64,000 bases of DNA, taken from the NCBI GenBank assembly GCA_050084515.1, contig CM114271.1:310001-374000 (forward strand). The letters are read 5' to 3'. The stretch comes from Blasia pusilla. Its lineage: Eukaryota > Marchantiophyta > Marchantiopsida > Blasiales. Under the pieces are notes generated by a model. That model searched no databases and was not told the DNA's origin. It worked only from the letters and a program-made list of their open reading frames with translations. The position numbers and the translations under genes were made by a program. Below, one piece after another: positions 11,462-22,900 of this stretch. Each line of letters starts with the position of its first letter. Within the stretch, counting starts at the first letter, position 1.

Positions 11462-12120
11462 CGTCCTCACCCATTTCTGAGAGACCGGTTAGGGGTCGCC
11501 CATTCCAGTTACATACGGATTGGAGCATGTTGGGTCTAGGAGCAGTGCTTACTCAGAGGGATGACGAGGAGAGGGAGTTCGTTGTGGCTTACGCGAGCCG
11601 ATCGAACAACATTGCAGAGGCGAAGTACATCTCCTACGAGGGAGAGTGCTTGGCTACAGTGTGGGCCGTGGCACATTTTAGGTGCTATTTATTCGGCAAC
11701 CCTTTCACACTTATCACTAATCATCAGCCGTTTAGGTGGTTGATGGAGTCCGACAAGCTTACGGGAAAGCTTGCCATGTGGGCTCTATTACTACACGAGT
11801 ATGAATTCGAGGTGGTTCATAGGCCAAGTCCGCTGAACCAGAATGCGGATGGGTTCAGTCGTAACCCATGTCCGAGTCAGAGAGATGTCACAGGAGCTCG
11901 ATGGCACGGAGAGAGTGATGAGGAGATGGTGCCCGGTTGGCATGCATCCGCCTATCTTTGTTGGTTGACTATGGCAGGTGAGCCACAGGTGATGACTCCA
12001 GTGGTGGGATTGGATGATGAGTCTTTGGATTCGGAGGTTAGTGAGGAGGCGACAGGTGGTCGTGATATCCATGACGACGTGGAGGTTGTGGAGTTCTTGC
12101 GACCTTTGGCGTCATTGTAG
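11458..12120 (+). pseudogene. Gypsy RNase H domain with a substituted catalytic residue
   Basis: The frame overlaps the end of RT. RNase H motifs are visible: FQLHTDWSMLGLGAVL (first Asp), SYEGECLATVWAV (Glu), then ITNHQPFRWL, where families have T-D-H; the third catalytic Asp is Asn here. NADGFSRNP supplies the last Asp. After the domain comes a long acidic linker (ending ...PLASL, stop 12118-12120) before integrase. The D-to-N change alone would be expected to abolish hydrolysis. Confidence 0.8.
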
Positions 12121-13365
12121 TACAATGAGTGCTAGGGAGCGGGATCGGATCCTACAGAGAGCCAAGAGGTTCAGGTGGGAGGGGACTCACATTTTAGGGG
12201 TATGGGGAGATGGTAGGATACGAGTGGTACCTCATCCTTCCCAGCGAGCACGTGTAGTGCGACATGCCCATGAGGAGTTGGGACATTTCGGAGTAAAGCG
12301 TACTTAGCGCTTACTCCTGGTTCAGTATTGGTGGCGCGGCATGCATACTAGGATACAGCAGTTTGTGTCAGATGTATGGTATGTGACAGAGTGGGAGCAT
12401 CCTTCAATGCTCCCACTCCGCAGTTATGGGTTTAGGTTATCGGTGGAGTTTAGACTTTGCGGGACCTTTGCCATTGACAGAGCGTCATCATAGGTACGTG
12501 TTGGTTATGGTGGAGCATTTCTCAAAGTGGATAGAGTTGGTGGCACTACCAGACAAGGCGAGCGAGGGAACAACTTTTGCGTTTCTAGATCGTGTGCTAG
12601 TCACTTTGGTGCACCGGCGGAGGTATTGACTGACCAGGGTACCGAGTTCAGGGGAGAGTTTTAGGCCTTGTGTGATTAGGCGCTGATAGATCACCGCACC
12701 ACGTCCAGGGATCATCCTGAGGCGGATGGGTTGGCGGAGAGAGAAGTACAAACGGTGAAGAGAGGATTGCGCAAGTATGGCTTGGAGCGGGGACAGTTGA
12801 GGGAGTGGGACCTACAGTTGCCATGGTTGGCTATGGGTTATCGCTTTAGTCGGTAGGCATCCTTGGCATCATTTTCACCGTACTTTTTTCTCTTTGGGAG
12901 AGAGCCAGATTTACCTGCAGCGATTCAACGTAACATGGCGGAGGTGTTAGATCTTGATGATCCAGATGTGTGGGTGCAAGCATGTTCTCAGAGGGCAGAA
13001 GTTTTTCATAGAGTTATGCCTATGGCCTTTGAGAACTTAGCTATTGCCCAGCATAGAGATACATTGAGGTACGTGATAATCCCTGGATGATAACCTCCAT
13101 TCGTGGAGGAGGTTATCGTCCAGGGATTAGGAGGTTTCATCCTGCAGATTACGTGTATTTACAGCAGGCGGCACCCATGACGCTAGATGTCACTACAGGG
13201 CGCACGATCCCACGTGTGCGCGAGGTATTACCGACCGGAGTCCTCATGTTGGAGGGACGGGATGGTATGGTTTGGAAGGATCATGTGCGCAATTGTGCGC
13301 CATGTCATCTTCCGAACGTAGATGGGATGGTGGATCTGAGCTTGGCAGTGGTACCTGCAGGCGTG
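12121..13365 (+). pseudogene. Gypsy integrase (zinc-binding, catalytic core, C-terminal), multiply interrupted
   Basis: The zinc-binding HHCC region has its His pair in HAHEELGHFGVKRT (12263-12304). The Cys pair that should follow (12370-12410) is degenerate. The catalytic core has the first Asp in RWSLDFAGPLPL (after 12440), the second in TDQGTEFRGEF (12630-12662, a different frame, then a stop) and the Glu in ADGLAEREVQTVKRG (12722-12766). The stretch LFGREPDLPAA lies near 12893-12925. The C-terminal domain contains FHPADYVYLQQAAP and continues to 13365 without a chromodomain. Frame changes and stops near 12303, 12629, 12661 and 12856 show it is dead. Confidence 0.78.
13078..13128. repeat. 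Near-perfect inverted repeat inside integrase
   Basis: Two 21-nt arms (13078-13098 and 13108-13128) are complementary except for one pair and are separated by a 9-nt loop. The right arm encodes GGYRPGI of the integrase C-terminal region in the expected frame. The left arm replaces expected coding sequence and introduces a stop (TGA at 13088-13090). It therefore looks like a local inverted duplication acquired by this copy. Confidence 0.8.
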
Positions 13366-13465
13366 AGGTGTATGTTGTGCGGATCTACGAAGGGTGCAGC
13401 CACCATGTTTGGTATGTGATGGTTGTTCTCGAGGGTGGCATATGTCATGTCTGACCCCCCTCAAG
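13366..13465 (+). pseudogene. PHD finger at the C-terminus of gypsy pol (frameshifted, truncated)
   Basis: Downstream of integrase, CMLC is followed by GSTKGAATM in the integrase frame. After a one-base shift comes CDGCSRGWHMSCLTPPL (13415-13462). The spacing C-x2-C, ~12 residues, C-x2-C-x4-H-x2-C with the G-W-H and L-T-P-P-L signature is that of a PHD finger (C4HC3). The last Cys pair would follow but is not there; the element is truncated at this point. PHD fingers typically bind the histone H3 tail, its Lys4 methylation state in particular. In plant chromoviruses this position is occupied by a chromodomain, so a targeting role is a reasonable inference, not a demonstration. Confidence 0.78.
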
Positions 13466-15599
13466 AATCCTCATTCCCATATGATGTTCACTATGATCCT
13501 CCCCTTGCAAGAAAGTTGATCTCTGTATGGATAAATTGTAGAATAAGATTATCAAATGAAGTTTAACAAAGATGATTGCTTCATTAAATGAATAGATGAT
13601 AATACTATAATTGCAAAAGGAGTAAGATCTGGTAGAATGTTCAAATTAGATGTTTCTATGCGAGAATTTAAGATACAATGTATGATCAAACTGGCCAATA
13701 ACTCATAGATTACAAGATATCGCGTATGAGAATTAGACATACGAATCTTGAAAGACTATATGGTATTTTATGATCTAATTTAATAATAGGATTCCCTAAA
13801 TGATGGATTCCGAATGTATTACAGATTTTGCCCTGCTTGCCAATTTGGAAAATAAGATTTTTATTTCCATTTCTAAAGGATGGCAAGAGAGTATCCAAGA
13901 TATGGGAGTTGATTCACAATGATGTGTAGACAATATTACATCATTGTCTTTGTGGTTGCAATTATTTTGTTTCCATTCTTGATGATTTCTTTAGGTATAT
14001 ATGACTATATTTTCTGAAAGCCAAGTCAAAAGTATTCTTAATGTTCTAAACATCCAAAGTTTTGGCAGAGAAGTACACGTGGCAAAACATTATTAAATTG
14101 GGATGTGATGGAGAAATAAAGTTTCTCTCAACAAAATTTGATGACTAAATTTTTTTACATGGCTAAATATTCTAAATTTTAGTCATCAATTTTTGGTCAA
14201 AATAGCATCCAACAACAAGTCACTTGTCGCCACATCCGACATTAAAGTGGAATGGTTGAGCGTCAAAATTGACATATTGTTTAGGTAAGACATGTAATAT
14301 TGAATGATAAGAATATTTCTAAGGTGTATTGGATAGTGTCGCGGCCCTCATAACCAAACGAACACCGAACAGACGTTAAGCAAACATTGGAACTTTAGCG
14401 TGCTTACGAAACGATGATTGCTCTTTGGAGAGGTCTCTTGGAAAAGTCCAAAAGACGAAACATGCAACAAATTTTGTGTGTTTCATGTGTTTATGATCGT
14501 GAGTAGGAAACCTGCACCAAACCTGAACTAAGACTTGAGATGACTTGAGTCTAGGAAGGTTGGTTGCCAAAGAGATGAGAACTAGTTTTGCAACACGATT
14601 ACCGTTTGGGGATTTTGAGTGTGTTTCGAACTATAACATTTAGTCCTTTGAACAAGTAAGATGGCGTTAGAAAGCTTATGCCAAGACAATTATAACGCAC
14701 TAAAGATCTCAAAAAATGCTCATACAAATCTTGAGATACTTGCCGAAAACCACTATAGTTGGAGTTGGGTTGAGGGCCAAATCGAGGGGCCCGACTGTCT
14801 TTCCCTAAAGGTAGAGGGAGGGTAGGGATCCCCACAAATACTAGTAAGGGTGAGTGTCTCCAAGGATTCCTTGGAATTTGAATCCCATTTTGAGCATCAA
14901 TGGCGTTTCAAGGGCAGAGGATGAAATGAGAGTTTGACATTAGAACTCCAAATCCAAACCTGATCCAAGGGAGTGGATTTTGTAAGCCACACTTGGATTC
15001 GAACCCACGACAGATTTTGTGAATTGCAATTAGGAACTCATTGAATGTCCATTGGATAGTTGGAACTACGAGGCATGCAAACGCCGTTTGAGCTTCCTCA
15101 ACCGACCAAAAAGTCTATCAGATGTCTTGAAAGACTTGCCTATGTTGTAAATCGCGAAACTAGGAAGGTTGAGCTTGATGAGAGGCCGAGTCGATGAATT
15201 GGAAAGTTAGAACACTGATTGACCTAGACTTGACAAATGTGAGTACGTGTTTGGGTACAAATCAGGATTGGGAGCGTGTCTTAGTAAACGCACACTTCCA
15301 TAACATTAAAGATTTACGTTCAAGGAGAGTAGGCGTACGATAGATAGAGATTGCAATGCGTGCACACTCTTCTTAATTAGCCGAACTTCAACAACATGAG
15401 TTTATGATAAGACTCTATTCAAAGTCCTTATAGGAAGTAAACTTGATTTCTCATTCTTGAAAGTCTTTTGTTGTATCCGTTATGCTCATATTATTTTTTA
15501 AACACATCAAAAATTAGATTGGAATATTAGAGATGTGTCTTGATTGACTATGTCGATGAAATTAAAGGATATGAATGGTATATTCCATGTTAAATATAT
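13466..15599. other. AT-rich intergenic sequence, nothing recognised
   Basis: About 2.1 kb between the gypsy remnant and the decayed copia element. I find no convincing protein motif and no direct repeat of the gypsy 5' region, so there is no visible 3' LTR. Confidence 0.5.
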
Positions 15600-17790
15600 A
15601 TTTTCATAAGTGAGGATATTTTTTTATGATTTAAAATCATGGTATGCTGGATCTGAACCTATTCTACCTTTAAACATATTTGTTGAGGGGAAGAATATGT
15701 TTGTAAACCAAAACATGTTGCCTTTCAATTCCCCCAAGTATTACTCGAGGATTGAGAGAGATTATAGACTTTTTAGTTAAATCTCTTAATCCAAAGCTGT
15801 GTGGAGTACGTACTATTTAGACTATTGACATCAGTAGAGCTAAAGTTAGATGTTAGAGGTTTCCATCTTTGAACAATAATTTCATAGATCAACCGCATTC
15901 ATATTTTTTGGTCATATATTAATAAATGAAGGATTTTCTTGGAATACATTATGCATATATGATGACTCCCCTTTAAGAAAAAAATTATGTTGTTTTGAAG
16001 AAGCGCATGTAATGTCGAATGGATCAAAGCTACGGAGGAAGAAATTGTTATATTAAATTATCAATAAATTTGGGAGATGGTTGATATACTTATTGGTAAG
16101 AGAGCTATTGATTAGAAATGGGTTTACAAGATCAAACGCAATCAAGATGGTATAATGAAGGAAAACAAAGTTTAGTTAGTAGCCAAGTGCATGCCAAAAT
16201 AATATGGTATCCACTACAAGGAGATATTTGACCTTTTTATAAAATCAAAACTACGACAATTGTGGTTGTAGTTGTAGAGAATAAGAAGTAGAGACTACAT
16301 CATAATGACCTCAAGAATGTCATCTTGAATGGAGATTTGCATGAGGAAGTATATATGACTCAACCACATGGATATAAGCATCTCAAGTTTCCATTATATG
16401 TATGCAAAATAAAGAAAGCTATATATAGGCTTAATCAAGCTCCAAGAGTTTGGTATGGAAAAATTACATATGTTGTACAAAAACTTGACTTCAACGTTTG
16501 TGATTTTGATTCTTGGCCATGTGTCTTGTGAGGACAAAATAATATATTTATTATTATATTATATGTTGATGACCTCTTGGTTATTGGGAGTACTGAGGAT
16601 ATGATACTATTAGTCAAACTAAAGTTACACATAAAATTTGATATGAAGGAGTTAAGAGAACTCAAGTACTTTCTTAGTGTTAACTTTATCAAGGTTAGAG
16701 AGAGCATTTGGTTATTACAACGACAATGTGTTGTTCACATACTTTCAAAATAGAGTATATGGCTTGTAAGTCAATCTCAACATCATTAGACTACATTGTG
16801 AAGCTAATAGTGGATGAAAGAGATTTTCTTTTAGATTTTAATACGTACAAACGTATGATTGGAAGTTTGATATATTTGACTATAACTAGATCAGACTTGA
16901 GCTGCAAAGTTAGCTTAGTGAGCTAGTTCGTGCAAGCATCTCGAAAATCTCCCCTTGATGCTGTGAGGAGAATTATGTGGTATATGAAATTATTTATTCA
17001 ATTTGGGCTTCGATTTGAACCTTCTCAAAGCTGACAATTACTAGGATTTATAAATGTTGATTGGGTAAGAAGCATCTATGATAGAAAATGTATACTTGGT
17101 TAATTATTTCTTAATTTAGGAAATCATTATGATAAGTTGGGATTCAAAGAAGCAATCTACAATTGCTTTATCTTCAATAAAAATCGAGTATAAGGAAACA
17201 AACAATGCAACATGTGAGGCTGTATGGTTTCAATGATTACTACTTTAGATTGGTATTTGTAACTCATGATCTAGTGTAATATATGTAGATAATATTAGTA
17301 GCATGAAATTTCTTTGATAATCCTTTGTTTCATGGTCGAACAAAGTATGTGGGGGTGCACTATCACTTTATCAAAGAGAAAGTGCTTGCAAAGTTGATAT
17401 TATGTACATACGTACAAATCAACAAATTGTTGATATCTTTACAAAGGCATTGTCTAAAGATAAATCTGAGAAGTTTAGAAATGATTAAGGTGTTACAAAT
17501 ATCAGTACGCTTTTGAGGGGAATATTGAACAGTGAGTTATACTTTAACTCATTAGAGATACAAATTTTTACATTTGGTACTCACATGAAGTAGGAGATCT
17601 TAATTTTGGTTAGTCGATTATGCATGATTATCTTAACTAGGGTTAGTTAGCCATAGATAGTGTACTTGAAATTCTAGTTAGGGTTAGGATTGCTTATACA
17701 TTTTTTACATAATTGAGAAGGGAACTAACCCCCACTTAATTTCTCATTGCAAATTTTTGTTTTCCATGGTGGTGTGTGAATGCGAGAGCC
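15600..17790 (+). mobile_element. Decayed Ty1/copia pol with 3' LTR remnant
   Basis: Copia RT and RNase H remnants are readable through many stops: KWVYKIKRNQDG near 16118-16155, the DLHEEVYMTQPHG block from 16336, RLNQAPRVWYGK near 16430-16460 and the active-site box YVDDLLVIG at 16561-16587. Further on are a tethering block HGRTKYVGVHYHFIKEK near 17330-17380 and a purine-rich tract just before 17520, which should mark the start of the 3' LTR. The many stops in all frames make it one of the oldest insertions in the window. The upstream boundary is approximate and no 5' LTR was identified. Confidence 0.72.
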
Positions 17791-18937
17791 ACATCCCATC
17801 AATTATGCTTACTTACTGATTTTATAGATTTTGGAGGTTAGTGCATGTGATATTGATATGTTATCAAGAGATATGTATGTGCATATGTATCCTCTCCTTA
17901 TCTCCATCTTTAAGAGGGAGAACAAACTCAAGTCAAGAGGGAGACAGAAGGTAGGGAAATACAAGAGTCATTAAGGACAAGGGAATGCGGAGGAGAAGGA
18001 AAGGAGGATCATGGAGAATATAGAGCTACAAGAGGGCGAGAAGCATTGGAGAATCAAAAGGATGGTGATGGAAGGGAGATTAAAGGCAGGAAATGGAGGC
18101 AAAAAAGGAGGGATAAAAAATGATTTTCTATTCATATCCGTGGAAGGAGGAATTCATCTTGGGCTTTGCACTAAGATGGTTCTTAGTGCATAGCCCAAGA
18201 TGGATGGTTCATGAAAATATACACAAGAATGCTTCCTTGATTGGGGCCTTAGTTGACCCACTCCATGGCACGGGCTCCAATGTGTTCATAAGCCCTACGG
18301 GTATGAGTTTTTTTTCATCCTTGGTCAAAGATTGTGGAATAAGGCTTTTTAACTTATTAATGGACGCTATTATTTCGGCCGGCTCTCAGAAACCGCCTAT
18401 GAATAGCACGTGCATTTTCTTATCCAATCGTTCACGGATACGATTCGTTTCTTTCCTGATCTGTTCTTACAATTGCGGTGGTTCCCTAGCTATTTTAGAG
18501 CATTTACAAATCCGAACATATCGTACCAGCATCCGATTAGAGTCATAGTTTATTTATCTGTCCATCTCGGTATCAATTTCTCAATTGCTGTGCTGTTCTA
18601 TCACTGAAAACCCAAAAAAACTATCACAATCGCCCTTCGCGTCCGCATAGGTTTGATCGCACGTGACAGGTAAGGGGAAGGCGCTACACCAGAGGTACAA
18701 ACAGTGAATAATAATCAGGAGAGCTGGAGTCATCGGTGAGGAGCGGGATAGAGACGGGCCAAGGAAGTCGATTGGAAGAGGACGATGTAGGTGACGAAAT
18801 TTTGGGAAGAGGTCGTGGATGAATTTGAAGGGAATTGTAGAAATTGTAGAAATCTGCAGTGCGGGAGCACTGCGAAGGGGAGGAGGAGGAGGAGCGGTGT
18901 TGAGGATAGTGGATTCTGGTAGATTGGAGTAGGAAGG
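17791..18937 (+). promoter_or_regulatory. Upstream and 5' leader region of the ASG2-like gene
   Basis: The sequence becomes less AT-rich toward 18700-18937, where a purine-rich leader precedes the ATG. An in-frame stop at 18920-18922 precedes the start codon. Open frames at 18011-18607 have no recognisable domain. No clear TATA box is seen. The boundary between promoter and leader cannot be set from sequence. Confidence 0.4.
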
Positions 18938-19915
18938 ATGAAGCAGGTACGATGTGCGGACGGCAATATTCTGGGGTTACTGGATGGGAGGACAATTGAT
19001 TCTCAGCAAGCAAGTTTCTTCGCCTCCTTTCAACCTTCCTTGTCTTCGTTGCTGATTGTTGTCATCGGAGAAATTATTTGTGCCCGTGTGTTTGGTTTAA
19101 TTCGGAAGCGAAGTTACGATGTGGGAGTCCTTTTCGATTCGCTCGTGCCTCTCGTTTGGATCACCATGGGATTTCAATCTCACATGACACGGCTGAGTGA
19201 CTTTTATGATTGCCATCAGAGATGTTAAGATTGCTTGATCTGCTGGAATTTGTGGTAATCTTCGCACTTCTGAGTTATACGGCTGTCAAAGCAAGAAGCC
19301 AGAAGGAGCTTGATGAATAAGAGTTCTGATATGAAATGTCAGTTATTTGTCAAAGCACGCGGTAACAGTACGTCCAATTACAGAAGTGCAACCTAGGATT
19401 TTTGTGGCGAAATTCGCCTTGTCTGTCATGAGTGAAATTTCTCCTTGCCTGTCACAATGTTATGTCAAGATCATAAATTTGTACACTGAGTGGTAATACA
19501 GAGCTTTCTTGTACTACGAAGTTAGAAAGAGCTTGTTGTGTTTTCCCGCCCTGCCCTATAACGTTTGATTCATGTCAATGACGAACAACTATTACAGTGT
19601 TCGTTGAAGACCTAGCTTTGACTGTAAAATGTATTTGTGGCTATTCTGTACTAGCAACCCCAGCTTCTAGAACCTACATTTGAATGAAACATGCTTGTCT
19701 ACAAGCAAGACACTGCAGTTTGGCGTTAGGTTGTCTCCATATTACTAGCTTAGATTAAAGGGTTTGGATGGTTTAATGTGCATGGATCCAGAACTAATGG
19801 TAGGTGGTTGGGACGGGAGCAGGTGCCACATTCCTATCAAGAGCAACATGTCATGCGATCACTACAGATGCACACTTCACTAGTCCATCGACTGGCCCGA
19901 GAACTGCCTCTAGAG
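18938..19915 (+). CDS. ASG2: ASG2-like exons 1-2 (N-terminus)
   Basis: Exon 1 encodes 24 residues including DGNILGLLDGRTIDS, matching the conserved D-G-N-I-x2-L-L and R-x2-D-S of ASG2 N-termini. Its proposed donor is a GC site (CAA|GCAAGT at 19010). Exon 2 starts after CAG at 19822 and encodes the helical MHTSLVHRLARELPLE that leads directly into the first WD40 repeat. The first intron is the least certain junction of the model. Confidence 0.7.
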
Positions 19916-22900
19916 GTACGCAGACTGCTAAATCTTGAAAGGATTGCATTTGTGAGCGCGTGCAGATACACGGAAGTGAGGTAGTCAGGCTAGAAGAAGG
20001 AAGATTCACACTTCAGCATTCCACAGTTCTGTGTATTCCAATCCAGGTGTCATGGCATGTTCATGATTAGAACTCTTGTCTCCCCAATTCAGCATGCAAG
20101 TTTTAAATGAATGTTTCTGCTTCTGCACTGCTGAAACTTGGAGCACAGTCTGAAGGTTCAGTAAATAAGCACTGATCTTTCAACCCCTGCAGCCTGTTGT
20201 GTGCTGTTGGATTCAGCCACTGGGAAACTTCCGGACAATCTATCACAGAATAGGGCTGAAGGAATAAGTCGCTTCGTTGCGTGAATTTTGGAGATCTGGT
20301 GCTTCAGATTTGAGAAATTGGACCGGTTTGAATTCCCCAGGAATTCAACCTGTTTTGATTACGTAGTAGCGTGGAGAAATTTGCCAGGCTAAGTTACAAG
20401 TTTTCAAACCTATACAGAATAGAAGGTCTCCAATGGTTGCCAGTAGGAAGTTTTTGCGGATCACTGTCACAAAGGGTGCTCTTCAGGATTCTTCTTGAAG
20501 ATTCTGTTTTAAAACTGTTTGTGTTTGGGGTGAACATGGTCAAATGATATGAGGGTGTTCGCCTCAAACACATACTGGGAATAGATGACTTTTGGGTGTA
20601 ATGAGCGTGCTGTCATATCTCGTGGTGAATGTCTTCTACTTGTTTTAGAATAGCCAATGGACTCTGGAGATATGGTTCTTGCTGTGAATAGGTGTTTTCA
20701 TCCGACTTTCAACTGGGGCCAGTCATGCGCAGAGAGCTAAAGACAGATTGATCTTTTTACTTCAATAGGAAAGTTGCTTTGTCAGACGCTCTGGAGCTAT
20801 GATCGTAAACTTGCAGGGTGTGAGAACAGGAGCAAAGAACATTATCTGAAGTGCCATCAAACTGAAAAAGTCAGTATTGTTTACTTATATGTGATATTCT
20901 CTGTCAGGGTCATCAAGGTTGTGTAAATGCATTAGCTTGGAACTCGAAAGGATCACTTCTGCTATCTGGTTCTGATGATACAAGGGTAAGTGGAAAATGG
21001 GCCTTATTTATTTGGAAATTTGAATTTAGAACTAGCATGTATAGTCATTGGAAACACTCTCTTGTCTATCCTCATTAGATTTGAGCTTACTGGTGGTGGA
21101 AGCACTACTTTGTGAGTAGTTTTGGGATCTCTCATGATTGTGGACATCATGACATCTACTCTTAAGTGATGGAATCGTTCCGATGGTCAGATGTTTATTT
21201 GACTGAGATTTCTGTTCTCTGTGAGGTGTCTAGGAATGAGATTGTGATATTCTGATGGGGTAAGCTCTGACCAATTATTGACAGGTAAACATTTGGGATT
21301 ATGGCTCGCGAAATCTGGTTCATAGCATTTACACTGGTCATTCCGGAAACATTTTCTGCACAAAGTTTATGCCAGAAACTGGTGATGATGTTGTGGTTTC
21401 AGGTGCTGGAGATGCAGAGGTAATTCGGTCTAATATCTCACTTCATGTTATGGAGGTCAAAGATTGTCTATTAACATTGTTATATAGACTTAGTACACAC
21501 TAGAGTCTTTTGTCCATATTCCCCATTCCCGGGATGCACAGTGCCATAAGGAGTTCGGAAAGAGAGGCAAGACATGGTTGGAAAAGCTCTCACGATGGCA
21601 GGGGTTAGTATTAACATGAAGTTTAGGGCCTATAGGGGTAAGGGGGGTATACAGGCCTTTAGGGTAAGGCCCTCATCAACACATCTATAACCTGCTTTTG
21701 AATATCGTGATCAGATTGCATCTATGTAGGCCTCATCTCGGCTATTTTGAAAGAGGAAAAGATTTAATGAGTATTATCTTCATCATGAGATCAAGAAGTA
21801 AAGGCGGTTTGTCTGAGAAACGAATTTTGAAGTGGAGAAGAAAAGTGAACAAGAGTATGTACTCTGTCACTGCACCGAATTCAGGGTCTTAATATATCCA
21901 TGAGCCAATCTAGTTTCTGCTCAAAGGAATCAAGAGCCCGCTCTGGACTGAGATGGAGGAGGGGTATACAGGTTCCCATTTAAAGCTTTCCTGGATCTTT
22001 GTTTTGGAAGAACAGTCTAATCAAGGCAAGAAATGTTACAAGAACAGCCTAATTGAGGCAAGAAATGTTACAAGTACGTAAATTTTGTGACAATGATCAA
22101 CAGTCCTCAGTGTATTTTTTGAAATATCTTTATCTTTTAGCAGATCCTATGGTTAGTTGAGAGCCTAGATTTGTGACAGTTTTCCTGGATTGTGTTCTTC
22201 CAATCCTTTTTCTGTGTCAGAAATCTCTTCTTCATTGAAGTAGCAGATGACAAATAATGTACGGTGGCTTTTAGTGGTCTAAAGGTACACAGTGTGGAGG
22301 GCAGAATCCATTCCTGCCAATCAGGTAACTGTCTTTTTAAAATCTTGTCCAACTTTCAGAATGGGTTCAGATGGCAGTCTCATAAGTTAGGAGATCTAAA
22401 GAATAAGGGTAGACTAAAGGTATAACATTTTTTCTTTTGAAAAATATACATGGTTGATAGAGTGTGAGGTCTCTGCCCCAAAATAAAGGTTGAGCTTCCG
22501 AGCCCCTTAAAGTCACACAAATTAAAGTGTACTCGTGTCGTTCAAGTACTTTCTTACAATTATTTAATGACGTGAAGATTCGTATCTAGAGAAGTATAGG
22601 TCGTTTGTGAATTGGTGTCACTTACCAAAATTCCTTGAATCTTCCATAATCAGTGGCTATGCCTTCGGATTATTGGATTTGAAATGGCCAAAGAATTATT
22701 TTCTGTTTGTCAATTAACATTCCATCTTGGCAGAAGATATGGCTTTCAGGTGGGCTGGATGATTTTCTTCCCTGCCCCCTTGGACCCATTTGTCAGGAAG
22801 TGCTTGGTTTTCTAAGGATGGTTGTGATCCAGGCTTGTAGAGTTTGGCACGAGCTTGTTGAAGTTTTGGAATATTTGAGGAGTGATTAATACTTCCTGTT

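Larger units (their letters stand above)
4880..13465 (+). mobile_element. Ty3/gypsy LTR retrotransposon encoding a DNA methyltransferase and a PHD finger (decayed copy)
   Basis: The order along the plus strand is gag with zinc knuckles, retropepsin-like protease, C5-cytosine methyltransferase, reverse transcriptase, RNase H, integrase (zinc-binding, catalytic and C-terminal parts) and PHD finger. RT before integrase identifies Ty3/gypsy. Stops and frameshifts occur in gag, methyltransferase, integrase and PHD, so this copy is dead, but the RT frame is open for 343 codons. No 3' LTR is visible: recognisable sequence ends inside the PHD finger near 13465 and AT-rich DNA follows, so the 3' end is truncated. 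A diverged relative begins at 62.2 kb. Gypsy elements with methyltransferases are known to me from streptophyte algae (Klebsormidium). The presence here, in what looks like a land plant, and the PHD finger are the unusual features. Confidence 0.85.

Noticed and set aside
18011-18607. Coding frames upstream of the ASG2-like start
   Set aside because: There is no recognisable domain and the frames overlap mutually; they are best read as promoter or leader sequence.
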